From Verrucomicrobiota bacterium (GTDB lineage: Bacteria > Verrucomicrobiota > Verrucomicrobiia > Opitutales > Opitutaceae), in contig RFJS01000294.1 of the NCBI GenBank assembly GCA_003694825.1, positions 1 to 7,586 of the forward strand: 7,586 bases of DNA, in the 5' to 3' direction. The notes under the pieces were generated by a model. It worked only from the letters and a program-made list of their open reading frames with translations. It was not told the DNA's origin and did not search any database. How positions within the stretch are numbered: position 1 is the stretch's first letter; each line of letters begins with the position of its first letter. The position numbers and the translations under genes are program-made. Below are positions 1 through 6,233 of this stretch, piece after piece.

Positions 1-798
1 TCAGTCGGTCATGCGGAAGGTGAAGCGCAGGCGCTGCGGCCGACCATCGGGCGGCGCGCCGGCGTTGCCGAGGGCGTTCACCGCGGCGAGCACGGAACGG
101 TCGAATTCGGCGATGCCGGAGCTTTTCGTGATGGCGGGGTTGGAAATGCGGCCGTTGGCGACGACGTCGAACTCGACGACCGCGGCGGTGGTGTGGGCGA
201 GGCCCGGGGGCTTGCTCCAGGTGCGGCGGAGGGCCTCGCGGAGTCGCGCCAGGTAGCGGTCCCAGGCCGACTGCTCCTGATCGGTGAGCTGGCCGAGCTG
301 GCTGAGGTTGACGAGGTTTTCGCGGATCGTGGCGGAGAATTCGGTGGTGATGCGCGGGACGGCCACGGGTTTCGGCTTCGATTGCCGCGGCGGCCGGGTC
401 TTCGGCGGGCCGAATTTCTTCAGATACTCTTCGTAGCTGAGTTTTTGCGGAGGCGGCTCGGGCCTGGGCTCGGGCGGTTTCGGCTTCGGTTTCGGCTTCG
501 GTTTCGGCTTTTCAACGGGAGCAGGCCTTGGCTTCGGTCGCTCGGGTATCGGCTCCGGCGGAGGTTTCGGTTTCGGTTTTGGCGGCGGAGGCAGCGGCTG
601 GACCTCCGGGACGTTGAACTCGACGGCGGCGTCGTCCGGTGCGACCGCCTGCACCGGCGGCGGTGCGGAGACCAGCTCGAAGACGGTCGGCGGTTTCGGC
701 TTCGGCGGCTGAATCATCGACACCAGCACCGCGACAACAGCCACGGCGATGTGCAGCAGCACGGACATGATGAAGCCCTGGCGCGAATGCCGAAACAT
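1..798 (-). CDS. TolA/TonB-type energy transducer (TonB C-terminal domain protein)
   Basis: 265-residue periplasm-spanning protein that would carry proton-motive energy from the channel encoded upstream to the outer membrane. Residues 1-11 are a basic cytoplasmic tail. A membrane helix follows (about 12-29) with the SxxxH motif (S12, H16) typical of TonB and TolA. Next comes a long Pro/Lys-rich linker (about 30-150) with an alternating KP run. The C-terminal domain (about 175-265) has the TolA/TonB_2-like pattern W-x-K-P, then FDVVANGRI, then SSGIAEFD followed by AAV. The E. coli-type TonB YP motif is not seen. The start chosen lies two bases after the tolR/exbD stop (TGATCATG), suggesting translational coupling. 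Met11 (base 768), preceded by AGGG seven bases upstream, is an alternative start. The TGA stop is bases 3-1, so the gene is complete. TolA versus TonB is not settled: the domain leans TolA, but tolB and pal would lie outside the window. Confidence 0.87.
   Translation of the reverse strand: MFRHSRQGFIMSVLLHIAVAVVAVLVSMIQPPKPKPPTVFELVSAPPPVQAVAPDDAAVEFNVPEVQPLPPPPKPKPKPPPEPIPERPKPRPAPVEKPKPKPKPKPKPPEPRPEPPPQKLSYEEYLKKFGPPKTRPPRQSKPKPVAVPRITTEFSATIRENLVNLSQLGQLTDQEQSAWDRYLARLREALRRTWSKPPGLAHTTAAVVEFDVVANGRISNPAITKSSGIAEFDRSVLAAVNALGNAGAPPDGRPQRLRFTFRMTD
475..510 (-). repeat. 12-base tandem repeat, three copies, coding for Lys-Pro run
   Basis: The unit CGGTTTCGGCTT (plus strand) occurs three times without a mismatch and encodes alternating Lys-Pro in the periplasmic linker of the transducer. 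Because 12 is a multiple of three, slippage would lengthen or shorten the linker in frame. Shorter imperfect KP-coding stretches sit nearby, around 563-582 and 691-708. Confidence 0.85.
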
Positions 799-800
799 GA

Positions 801-1217
801 TCAGCGCGACTGCGTTTCGAGGCTGATTTTTGTCAATCTGTTCGCCTTGAGCATGTCGAGAAGCGTCACGACCTCCTGATAGACGATTCCGCGGTCCGCA
901 CGGATGCTGATGACCGGCGGGTTCGGCGAGGCCGCGTAGGAACGCAGGAGGGCCTCGAGTTGCGGCCGGTTGAGCGGGTTGCCGTCGACGATGTAGCCCC
1001 CCGACGCGATGGTGATCTCGACGAACCGCTGGTCCGGCGCCTTCGAGGCGGACTCTTCGGAGACGGGAAGATCCACCGGCAGCGCCCGCTCGTTTTCGAT
1101 CAACGGCGTGCTGATCATGAAGATGATAAGCAGGGAGAAGCCGAGGTCGATCAGCGCGGTGACGTTCAGCTCGGAAAGCGGGGCAAGGGCGCGGCGTCTG
1201 TGAAAGCAACGTGCCAT
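801..1217 (-). CDS. tolR: TolR/ExbD proton-channel subunit
   Basis: 138-residue inner-membrane protein of the ExbD/TolR family, which pairs with TolQ/ExbB pentamers and carries the proton-binding aspartate. A short basic tail (MARCFHRRR) is followed by the family entry motif SELNVTALID and one membrane helix (about 21-39, LGFSLLIIFMISTPL). Asp24 is at the position of the essential Asp of E. coli TolR/ExbD. The periplasmic part begins with the VDLP segment seen in the family and ends in the usual alpha/beta domain (ISIRADRGIVYQEVVTLLDMLK). The length is normal. It starts 25 bases after the upstream channel gene and stops two bases before the transducer start. No strong ribosome binding site is visible. 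The tolR symbol is a lean, because the neighbouring channel subunit is TolQ-like; exbD is the alternative. Confidence 0.9.
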   Translation of the reverse strand: MARCFHRRRALAPLSELNVTALIDLGFSLLIIFMISTPLIENERALPVDLPVSEESASKAPDQRFVEITIASGGYIVDGNPLNRPQLEALLRSYAASPNPPVISIRADRGIVYQEVVTLLDMLKANRLTKISLETQSR

Positions 1218-1242
1218 GGGCTCAGGCTCAGCGACGGACGTC

Positions 1243-1959
1243 TCAGCGGCTCTCGAGCTCGATGCGGTCGGCGAGGGAGCTGGCGAAGTTTTCCAGCTCG
1301 GTCACCATGAGCTTCGTTCGCGACAGCAGGTAGTTGTATCCGAAAACCGAAGGTATCGCCACGAGTAGGCCGGCCACGGTCGTGAGCAGCGCACCGGATA
1401 CGCCGGGCGCCAGCGTCTGCAGGGTGGCCACCGGCTGCAGGGCGACCGCGCCGAAGGCGTCCATCACGCCCCAGACCGTGCCGAGGAGGCCGAAAAAGGG
1501 CGCGCCCGATACGATCGTGGCGAGGAAGACCATGCTCGACTCGTAGGCGAGCGACTGGTTGGCCACGGCGCGCTGCAGGGCGTTTTCCGCGTGTTCGACC
1601 CGCGCGGCGCTGAGCCGTTCGTCCGATTCTCCGGGGCGGGCGTCGACCCGCCAGTAGGCCTCGATCGCCTCCCGAAACAGTTCGGCGTAGGGCACAGCGG
1701 CCGGGATGCGAAAGGTCTCCGGCAGATCGAGCACGGACCGTTGTTCGCGCAGCTTCTCCTGGAACCCGAGATTGAGCAGGCGCAGCCGGCGCAGCTCGTA
1801 GGTCTTGCCGAGCATGATCGTCCACGCCAGCAGGCTGAAAAACGCCAGGGCGAAGATGATGCACTGGCCGGCAAAATTCGATTGGAGGAAATAGGTCCCG
1901 AGCCCCGGTTCCGGGGCATCCACCTGCGCGAGCACAATCGCAAACGTCTGGAAAGCCAT
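1243..1959 (-). CDS. tolQ: TolQ/ExbB/MotA-family proton channel protein
   Basis: 238-residue inner-membrane channel subunit using the proton gradient to drive the transducer. Three membrane segments are visible: about 28-50 (IIFALAFFSLLAWTIML), about 142-168 and about 185-209. The second contains the family hallmark GLLGTVWGVMDAF. The third contains APGVSGALLTTVAGLLVAIPSV, matching the conserved APG...AL..T..GL..AIP signature. GTVWG followed by xMxAF resembles TolQ more than ExbB. The cytoplasmic loop (about 51-140) is of normal size. I chose the ATG at 1959 because the 37 extra in-frame codons upstream (to 2070) read as unstructured, atypical sequence, and the family starts close to the first helix. 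First gene of the three-gene unit, divergent from the pfkB gene. Confidence 0.9.
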   Translation of the reverse strand: MAFQTFAIVLAQVDAPEPGLGTYFLQSNFAGQCIIFALAFFSLLAWTIMLGKTYELRRLRLLNLGFQEKLREQRSVLDLPETFRIPAAVPYAELFREAIEAYWRVDARPGESDERLSAARVEHAENALQRAVANQSLAYESSMVFLATIVSGAPFFGLLGTVWGVMDAFGAVALQPVATLQTLAPGVSGALLTTVAGLLVAIPSVFGYNYLLSRTKLMVTELENFASSLADRIELESR

Positions 1960-2081
1960 TGGCCGAAATCTTTGGCCGCCGGGCGGACCCGCGCAAAGGA
2001 AATTCCCGCTAACGAACGGGAAAGGAATCTGATTGCCCGCCGACACCGCGCCCCCTTGCCTTCCCGCCACGACCCCGAATC
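1960..2081. promoter_or_regulatory. Divergent intergenic region with inverted repeats
   Basis: 122 bases separate the divergent tolQ and pfkB starts, so promoters for both units should lie here. I cannot place convincing -35/-10 boxes on either strand. Two structures are visible. One is an inverted repeat with 6-base perfect arms, TTCCCG (2003-2008) and CGGGAA (2017-2022), around an 8-base spacer. The other is a smaller imperfect hairpin (1961-1977, GGCC...GGCC) directly abutting the tolQ start codon. No clear Shine-Dalgarno sequence precedes either start. Confidence 0.5.
2003..2022. promoter_or_regulatory. Inverted repeat, possible operator
   Basis: Arms TTCCCG and CGGGAA (6 of 6 paired) flank an 8-base centre in the middle of the divergent promoter region. 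Size and position fit a dimeric regulator's operator. A short transcript hairpin is the other possibility. No regulator gene is in the window. Confidence 0.4.
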
Positions 2082-3191
2082 ATGGAAAACCGAAAACGCA
2101 CCCTTCAGGAACTGGGCGCCGTCGCAGGAAAGATTTCCAGCCGCACGGCATTGGTGGGACTCGACGGATTCGTCGACACGATCGTCCATCCGGTCGCGCA
2201 ACGGCACGGCCAGGGCGACAACTTCACACCGATCGAGACGATCCAGGCCTTCGGCGAGCGCATCCTCGCCGCGGCAGGCAAGAGCACCAACATCGAGCTC
2301 TACCCCGTGATGGAGAAGCTCGGCGGCAACGGCCCGATCATGGCCAACGCCCTGCGCGCCGCCGGCGTGAAGACCCGCTACATCGGCGCTCTGGGCAAAC
2401 CGCACATCCACCCGGTTTTCGCGGAATTCGCCGCCCGCTCCGAAGCCGTCTCCGTCGCCGCCCCGGGCCTGACCACGGCCCTCGAGTTCAACGACGGCAA
2501 GATCATGCTCGGCAACACGATCAGCCTCGATGAAGTGACCTTCGAGACGATCGTGAAGGTCATGGGCGAAGGCGCCTTCCAGGATCTCCTCTCGCGCGCC
2601 GACCTCATCTCTCTGGTCAACTGGACCATGATCCCGAACATGACGGCGTTTTTCGTGGCGCTGCTCGAGAAGGTCATCCCCATGCTGCCCCCGCGCGACC
2701 AGCGCCTCTGGTGCTTCGACCTCGCCGACCCGGAAAAGCGCTCGAAGGGCGACCTCGTCACCGCCCTGCGCACGATCGCCCGCTTCCAGCAGCACGGCAG
2801 TGTCACGCTCGGCCTCAACCTCAAGGAAGCCCAGCAGGTCTGCGCTGCCCTCGAACTGGGCGAGCAGGCGACCGATCCCGAGGGCCTCAAGGAGATGGCC
2901 CGGCGCATCCGCCAGGAACTCGGCCTGGGCACGGTCGTGGTGCACCCGAAGGAATCCGCCGCCTGCGCCACCCGCGACGGCACCTGGTGGGTCGAGGGCC
3001 CCTACGTGGAGAAACCGAAGATCACCACCGGCGCCGGCGACCACTTCAACGCCGGCTTCGCCACCGGACAACTCCTCGGCCTCTCGCCCGAGGCCTGCCT
3101 CACGGTGGGAGTCTGCTTCTCCGGCATCTACGTGCGCACTGCCCGCAGTCCCTCGCTCAATGATGTTGATGCCTTCCTGAGGGACTGGTAG
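2082..3191 (+). CDS. PfkB-family carbohydrate kinase
   Basis: 369-residue cytoplasmic kinase of the ribokinase/PfkB fold, transferring phosphate from ATP to a sugar or related alcohol. The substrate cannot be told from sequence. The N-terminal substrate motif is VGLDGFVD (25-32). PfkB signature 1 starts at GGNGPIMANALRAAG (81-95) and ends in YIGALG (100-105). The ATP-side strand has GLNLKEA (244-250). Signature 2 is TTGAGDHFNAGF (315-326), with Asp320 as the expected catalytic base and the GAGD anion hole. His321 stands where Thr/Ser/Ala is commoner. It is somewhat longer than typical ribokinases (about 300-330). First gene of the plus-strand unit, 13 bases before tmk. The start at 2082 is the only sensible ATG; no strong ribosome binding site precedes it. 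High confidence in family, none in substrate. Confidence 0.88.
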   Translation: MENRKRTLQELGAVAGKISSRTALVGLDGFVDTIVHPVAQRHGQGDNFTPIETIQAFGERILAAAGKSTNIELYPVMEKLGGNGPIMANALRAAGVKTRYIGALGKPHIHPVFAEFAARSEAVSVAAPGLTTALEFNDGKIMLGNTISLDEVTFETIVKVMGEGAFQDLLSRADLISLVNWTMIPNMTAFFVALLEKVIPMLPPRDQRLWCFDLADPEKRSKGDLVTALRTIARFQQHGSVTLGLNLKEAQQVCAALELGEQATDPEGLKEMARRIRQELGLGTVVVHPKESAACATRDGTWWVEGPYVEKPKITTGAGDHFNAGFATGQLLGLSPEACLTVGVCFSGIYVRTARSPSLNDVDAFLRDW

Positions 3192-3204
3192 TTCTTCGGG
3201 CACC

Positions 3205-3876
3205 ATGTCTGAAAACAACCAGAAGCCCGGACTGCTCATCTCCTTCGAAGGCGCCGAGGGGAGCGGCAAGACCACGCAGATCGAGATGCTCGTGCCCAAG
3301 ATCGAGGCTCTCGGCCGCGATGTCGTGGTGACCCGCGAGCCCGGGGGCTCCGCCATTGGCGAAGAGATCCGCCATCTGCTCATCCGCACCAATGGCAGCG
3401 AGGAGATGTTTCCCGAGACCGAGCTTCTGCTGTTCGCGGCCAGCCGCGCCCAGCTCGTCCGAGAGGTGCTCGTGCCCAACCTCAAGGCCGGCAAGATCGT
3501 GCTCTGCGACCGATTTCTCGATTCGACCACGGTTTACCAGGGCGTGGCCCGCAGCCTCGCCCAGGACCCGGTCGAACAGATCAACAAATTTGCCGTCGGC
3601 GACGTCACCCCGGATCTCACCTTCATCCTCGACGTCCCGGCGGAGGTCAGCATCAAGCGCGTCAAGCACCGCGCCACCGACCTCCCCGATCGCATCGAAC
3701 AGGAAAACATCGACTTCTACCGCATCGTCCGCGAGGGCTACCTGTGGCTCGCCAAATCGATGCCGGAGCGCTTCCACGTGATCGACGCCACCAAGTCCCC
3801 GGCGAAGGTGCACCAGGAAGTCTGGAAGACGGTGAAAAAACTCCTCAAGGCCGTCGAGGAACCGGTGCAGTCCTGA
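3205..3876 (+). CDS. tmk: Thymidylate kinase (dTMP kinase)
   Basis: 223-residue cytoplasmic enzyme phosphorylating dTMP to dTDP with ATP, an essential step in dTTP synthesis. The P-loop is GAEGSGKTT (16-24). TREPGG (43-48) is the conserved segment after beta-2. DRF (102-104), followed by DSTTVYQG (106-113), is the dTMP-binding DR[YF] motif and its neighbourhood. The LID region contains ATDLPDRIEQE (157-167), and FYRIVREGYL follows as usual. DLTFILDVP (137-145) is the typical beta strand. The length matches the family (about 205-225). It lies 13 bases after pfkB and 41 bases before holB. A tmk-holB pair is a common bacterial arrangement and supports both calls. Confidence 0.96.
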   Translation: MSENNQKPGLLISFEGAEGSGKTTQIEMLVPKIEALGRDVVVTREPGGSAIGEEIRHLLIRTNGSEEMFPETELLLFAASRAQLVREVLVPNLKAGKIVLCDRFLDSTTVYQGVARSLAQDPVEQINKFAVGDVTPDLTFILDVPAEVSIKRVKHRATDLPDRIEQENIDFYRIVREGYLWLAKSMPERFHVIDATKSPAKVHQEVWKTVKKLLKAVEEPVQS

Positions 3877-3917
3877 GGTCTGCCCGCGCGCCGAGCGTCC
3901 CGATCGACCATCGACCG

Positions 3918-4892
3918 ATGTCAGCCGGTGCCGCCGTCTTCGAGGAATCCGCCGCCGGGCAGGTGATCCAACGCGCCCTCGAGAAGGGGCGCCTCGCCCA
4001 CGCCCTGCTGCTGTTCGGGCCGGACATGGAGGCGCTCGAGGCATTCGCCCGGCACACCGCGGCCCGGCTGCTCGGCCTCGGGGTCGACTGGGCCGACTCC
4101 AATGCCTCCCACCCGGACTTTCTCACCCTGCGCCCCTCCGGAAAGATTCGGCAGATCAAGATCGGCGGCCGCGACGGCGCGGAAAACAACACGATGCGGC
4201 AATTCATCCGCCTCATCGGGCAGACGCCCCTCTCCGCCCCCCGCAAGGTCGCCGTCCTCTACGAGGCCGAACAGCTCAACGCCGCCTCCGCCAACGCCTT
4301 TCTCAAGACGCTCGAGGAGCCGCCTGCCGACACCACCCTGCTGCTGCTCACCACCCGCCCCTACTCGCTGCTCGCCACCATCCGGTCCCGCTGCCTGCAC
4401 TTCCGTATCCCGAAGATGGCGACCACTGCCGACGACGATCCGGAGCTGGCCGCATGGCTCGAGGACTATCGGCAATGGCTCCGGGATCTCGCGGCGCTCG
4501 CGGGCCGCGTCGGCGCCCCCCGCGCCTCCCACGGGCGGCTGGTCATGACCGTCTATGGCCTCGTGGCCCGCTTCTCGGTCTGGCTGGAAAAACGCACCGC
4601 CGAAGCGTGCGCGGCCCTCAAGGAACAGGGCGCCTTCGAGAATCTCGACAACGATGAGGCCGAGGCCCTGAAATCGAGCACCGCCATCGACGTGCGCAAT
4701 CGCTTCCTGGCGCTGATCGAGGAAGCCACCTGTGCCATCGCCCGGGAAAATCCCGCGACCGCTCCGGCGGCCATCGATTCCGTCAAGGCCCTGGAAAACC
4801 TCCAGGGGCTGCTTCGCGCCAACCTCAACATCAACACTGGACTCGAGAACTACCTGCTCCAGGCGCTGCGCGCATGGGCGCGGCGCGATTGA
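3918..4892 (+). CDS. holB: DNA polymerase III delta prime subunit (clamp loader)
   Basis: 324-residue non-ATPase AAA+ subunit of the clamp loader that places the beta clamp on DNA. It begins with a linker helix (VIQRALEKGRLAHALLLFGP). The Walker A position is degenerate (FGPDMEALEAFA, about 33-44, no GKT), as expected for delta prime. Conserved segments follow: SAPRKVAVLYEAEQLNAASA (106-125), NAFLKTLEEPP (126-136), and strand LLLLTTRPYSLLATIRSRC (141-159) with the SRC motif at 157-159, whose Arg serves as arginine finger in trans. The four-Cys zinc module found in many gamma/tau and delta prime proteins is not visible. The C-terminal collar domain ends in NLNINTGLENYLLQAL. In-frame sequence extends 58 codons upstream into tmk, but ATG 3918 starts at the conserved region, so I chose it. 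Confidence 0.9.
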   Translation: MSAGAAVFEESAAGQVIQRALEKGRLAHALLLFGPDMEALEAFARHTAARLLGLGVDWADSNASHPDFLTLRPSGKIRQIKIGGRDGAENNTMRQFIRLIGQTPLSAPRKVAVLYEAEQLNAASANAFLKTLEEPPADTTLLLLTTRPYSLLATIRSRCLHFRIPKMATTADDDPELAAWLEDYRQWLRDLAALAGRVGAPRASHGRLVMTVYGLVARFSVWLEKRTAEACAALKEQGAFENLDNDEAEALKSSTAIDVRNRFLALIEEATCAIARENPATAPAAIDSVKALENLQGLLRANLNINTGLENYLLQALRAWARRD

Positions 4893-4946
4893 CGCGGGCG
4901 CCCCACCCGGCCCCGGGCCCCGCGGCGGGCTGCGGCGAACATCGCC
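4893..4946. other. Convergent intergenic gap, GC-rich
   Basis: 54 bases between the convergent stops of holB and the vWA gene. The sequence is almost all G and C with several short overlapping palindromes (GGGCGCCC, CCCGGG, GGGCCC). There is no hairpin with a following T-run on either strand, so I do not call a terminator. Both units may end here by another mechanism. Confidence 0.6.
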
Positions 4947-5933
4947 TCAATCGGTCACCGCGATGAATGCGCCACCGTGCCGCTGCGTCAGCTCGCGCAT
5001 GAGATTGGCAAACTTCAGGCCCGATTGCCCGAGCGAGAAACCCGCCCGCAACAGATTGGGGAATCCGATGCCATTGATCACGATCGGCCGCTTGCCGTTT
5101 TCGTCCGGCGGATTGAGCCGGTCGATGCGAGCGAGCACGGACTCCGCGGTCTCGGTAAATTCGTCGCCGAAGACGTAGATGCCCATCTTCATCGTCTCGT
5201 CCTTCGGATCGTAGAGCGTGCGAATGGCGCGGATAATGCCCGGGACGGGATTCGAATTGCTGAAAATCGGATAGCGCCGCACCGCCTGAATCATCGCCTG
5301 CCGGGTCGCCGGCGAATCCGTCAGCCAGCCGTTGGCCCGCCCGAGGATAAAGCGGCCGTCGGCATCCAGAAACTGGACACCGTCGACCTGCGGATAGGCA
5401 TTGATGACCTCCTCGAACTTGCGGACGACATAGCTCCAGAGCATCTCCGTCTGCGGATCGCGCATGCTGCCGGAGGTGTCGATGACGAAGGCGACATAGT
5501 TGCTCTCCACCGGCACGCCGATCGGCGTGCTCGCGTCGATTTGCGGGATGTCGATCTCCTTCTGCCGCGCGTCCCCCTCGCGCTTCATCTCGTCGAGCTC
5601 GACGACGAGCTTCTCCTTGCCGGCCGCCTCGTTCTGGATCTGCTCGCGCAATGTCGAGACCATGGCCTCGAGCGTCTCGATCTCCCGGGTGATCGTATCA
5701 ATCGAAGTTCGCGCCGCCGTAAGCTGGGTGGTGAGAGAGGTCTTTTCGGCCTCGAGCTTGCCAAGGGCGGCCAACCGCTGCGCCAACACCCGCTCCAACT
5801 CCTCGCGGGATTGGTCGATGATCGTCTTCGTCGCCCCCATCGAGAGGATAAACAACAGAATGATCGCCCCGAAGCCGCAACAGATGCAGTCGAGGAAGGA
5901 AAGGCCGCCCTGGGGTTCTTCTCTGCGTTTCAT
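4947..5933 (-). CDS. Membrane-anchored coiled-coil vWA-domain protein (intact DxSxS)
   Basis: 328-residue protein of unknown role. A short basic tail (MKRREEPQGG) leads into LSFLDCICCGFGA and one membrane helix (about 17-34, ending ILLFILSMG). A heptad-rich coiled coil follows (about 40-125, many E/R/L/Q). A vWA domain (about 145-328) opens with YVAFVIDTSGSM, containing the metal-site (MIDAS) motif DxSxS at Asp152, Ser154 and Ser156. The usual GGT loop carrying the MIDAS Thr is not evident; NSNPVPGIIRAI sits about there. GIYVFGDEF (251-259) is the likely strand with the later Asp. The tail-helix architecture resembles ExbD/MotB anchors, with Asp15 at the membrane edge. It is the last gene of its unit and paralogous to the upstream vWA gene. 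Met at 5933 was chosen because the open frame further upstream is only mobile-element sequence. The binding partner is unknown. Confidence 0.85.
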   Translation of the reverse strand: MKRREEPQGGLSFLDCICCGFGAIILLFILSMGATKTIIDQSREELERVLAQRLAALGKLEAEKTSLTTQLTAARTSIDTITREIETLEAMVSTLREQIQNEAAGKEKLVVELDEMKREGDARQKEIDIPQIDASTPIGVPVESNYVAFVIDTSGSMRDPQTEMLWSYVVRKFEEVINAYPQVDGVQFLDADGRFILGRANGWLTDSPATRQAMIQAVRRYPIFSNSNPVPGIIRAIRTLYDPKDETMKMGIYVFGDEFTETAESVLARIDRLNPPDENGKRPIVINGIGFPNLLRAGFSLGQSGLKFANLMRELTQRHGGAFIAVTD

Positions 5934-5946
5934 GGCGCGTGATCGA

Positions 5947-5951
5947 CTCAG
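5947..5951. repeat. CTCAG direct repeat, left copy (putative target-site duplication)
   Basis: CTCAG lies directly outside the left terminal inverted repeat, and the same five bases lie directly outside the right one (6229-6233). A 5-base direct repeat at exactly both ends fits duplication on insertion. Five bases alone could match by chance. Confidence 0.6.
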
Positions 5952-5981
5952 AGCGCGTCTAGAAAGTCGCGAAACATGTCG
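5952..5981 (+). repeat. Left terminal inverted repeat (30 bases)
   Basis: Pairs with the reverse complement of 6199-6228 at 27 of 30 positions. Mismatches fall at 5962 (G/A), 5969 (G/C) and 5974 (A/T). Similarity drops off beyond 5981. Confidence 0.85.
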
Positions 5982-5991
5982 CGGGTGGCGA

Positions 5992-6075
5992 TTTTGGCCG
6001 TTGGGCAAGGCGCACGCGAGGCACCCGGGCCTGTTTGGCCCCGGTGCTCGCGGGCAACGCCGGCCACGGCCGAAA
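5992..6075. repeat. Internal hairpin 1 of the element
   Basis: Outer arms TTTTGGCCGT (5992-6001) and ACGGCCGAAA (6066-6075) pair at 9 of 10 positions. Inner arms 6016-6031 and 6037-6051 (GCGAG...GGCC and GGCC...CTCGC) pair with one bulge and one mismatch around the loop TGTTT. It would fold in DNA or RNA from either strand. Confidence 0.7.
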
Positions 6076-6100
6076 GCGCCCCCGCCCGAAGGGTTGGAGC

Positions 6101-6191
6101 AGAAAGCACCACGGCGCGGCGTTGCGCCGACAAGGGATAGCCCTTTCAGGGATACCCACTTGTCGGTGCGCCTTGCGGCGCGGTGCTTTTT
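6101..6191. repeat. Internal hairpin 2 of the element
   Basis: Outer arms AGAAAGCACC (6101-6110) and GGTGCTTTTT (6182-6191) pair at 9 of 10 positions. Inner arms CCGACAAG (6127-6134) and CTTGTCGG (6159-6166) pair perfectly. The part between has a GGGATA repeat (6135-6140 and 6149-6154) and can extend the stem. Confidence 0.75.
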
Positions 6192-6198
6192 GATCCAA

Positions 6199-6228
6199 CG
6201 ACATGATTCGGGACTTTTTAGACGCGCT
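6199..6228 (-). repeat. Right terminal inverted repeat (30 bases)
   Basis: Inverted copy of 5952-5981 with three mismatches. Its outer end lies next to the CTCAG repeat that carries the stop codon of the upstream vWA gene on the minus strand. Confidence 0.85.
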
Positions 6229-6233
6229 CTCAG
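6229..6233. repeat. CTCAG direct repeat, right copy (putative target-site duplication)
   Basis: Matches 5947-5951. On the minus strand it reads CTGAG, and its TGA is the stop codon of the vWA gene at 6230-7303. Duplicating it on insertion would keep that stop codon unchanged. Confidence 0.6.

Larger units (their letters stand above)
5952..6228. mobile_element. MITE-like non-autonomous element, 277 bases
   Basis: The ends are inverted copies, AGCGCGTCTA... at left and ...TAGACGCGCT at right, extending 30 bases with 27 matches. Inside lie two long imperfect hairpins (5992-6075 and 6101-6191) separated by a GC-rich linker. The element is flanked by CTCAG on both sides. There is no transposase and no recognisable coding sequence, so if mobile it depends on an enzyme supplied elsewhere. 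It sits inside what looks like an operon, between the stop of one vWA gene and the start of the next. Removing it plus one CTCAG copy leaves a 14-base gap. A highly structured intergenic repeat of the REP/BIME sort, or a structured RNA, are alternatives. The transposase family is unknown. Confidence 0.7.
5934..6229. other. Gap between vWA genes, filled by a mobile-element-like sequence
   Basis: 296 bases between the stop of the upstream vWA gene (6232-6230) and the start of the downstream one (5933). Apart from 13 bases next to the start codon (5934-5946) and the CTCAG repeat, all of it is the inverted-repeat element described separately. No gene with recognisable protein sequence lies here, although some frames are open by chance. 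Confidence 0.85.

Noticed and set aside
799..1209. Upstream in-frame extension of the transducer gene (open frame to 1209)
   Set aside because: It lies wholly over tolR/exbD in another frame. Its translation is Arg/Ala/Pro-rich with no family features, while the tail-SxxxH-helix start at 798 fits TonB/TolA.
1464..3530. 688-codon open frame on the minus strand
   Set aside because: It runs antisense through pfkB and into tmk and out of frame through tolQ. The composition is that of a high-G+C shadow frame, and the real genes there have clear motifs.
4882..4946. Terminator hairpin in the convergent gap after holB
   Set aside because: GGCGC/GCGCC arms (4882-4886 and 4898-4902) are short and overlap the stop codon. 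No T-run follows on either strand.
6165..6191. Possible rho-independent terminator (GCGCC/GGCGC hairpin with TTTTT) on the plus strand
   Set aside because: No plus-strand gene precedes it. The T-run is part of an arm of internal hairpin 2, and the genes around it are on the other strand.
5948..6229. Short peptide M(F/I)RDFLDAL readable outward in both inverted ends
   Set aside because: It follows from the two ends being inverted copies. The frames lack ribosome binding sites and end at, or run into, unrelated sequence.
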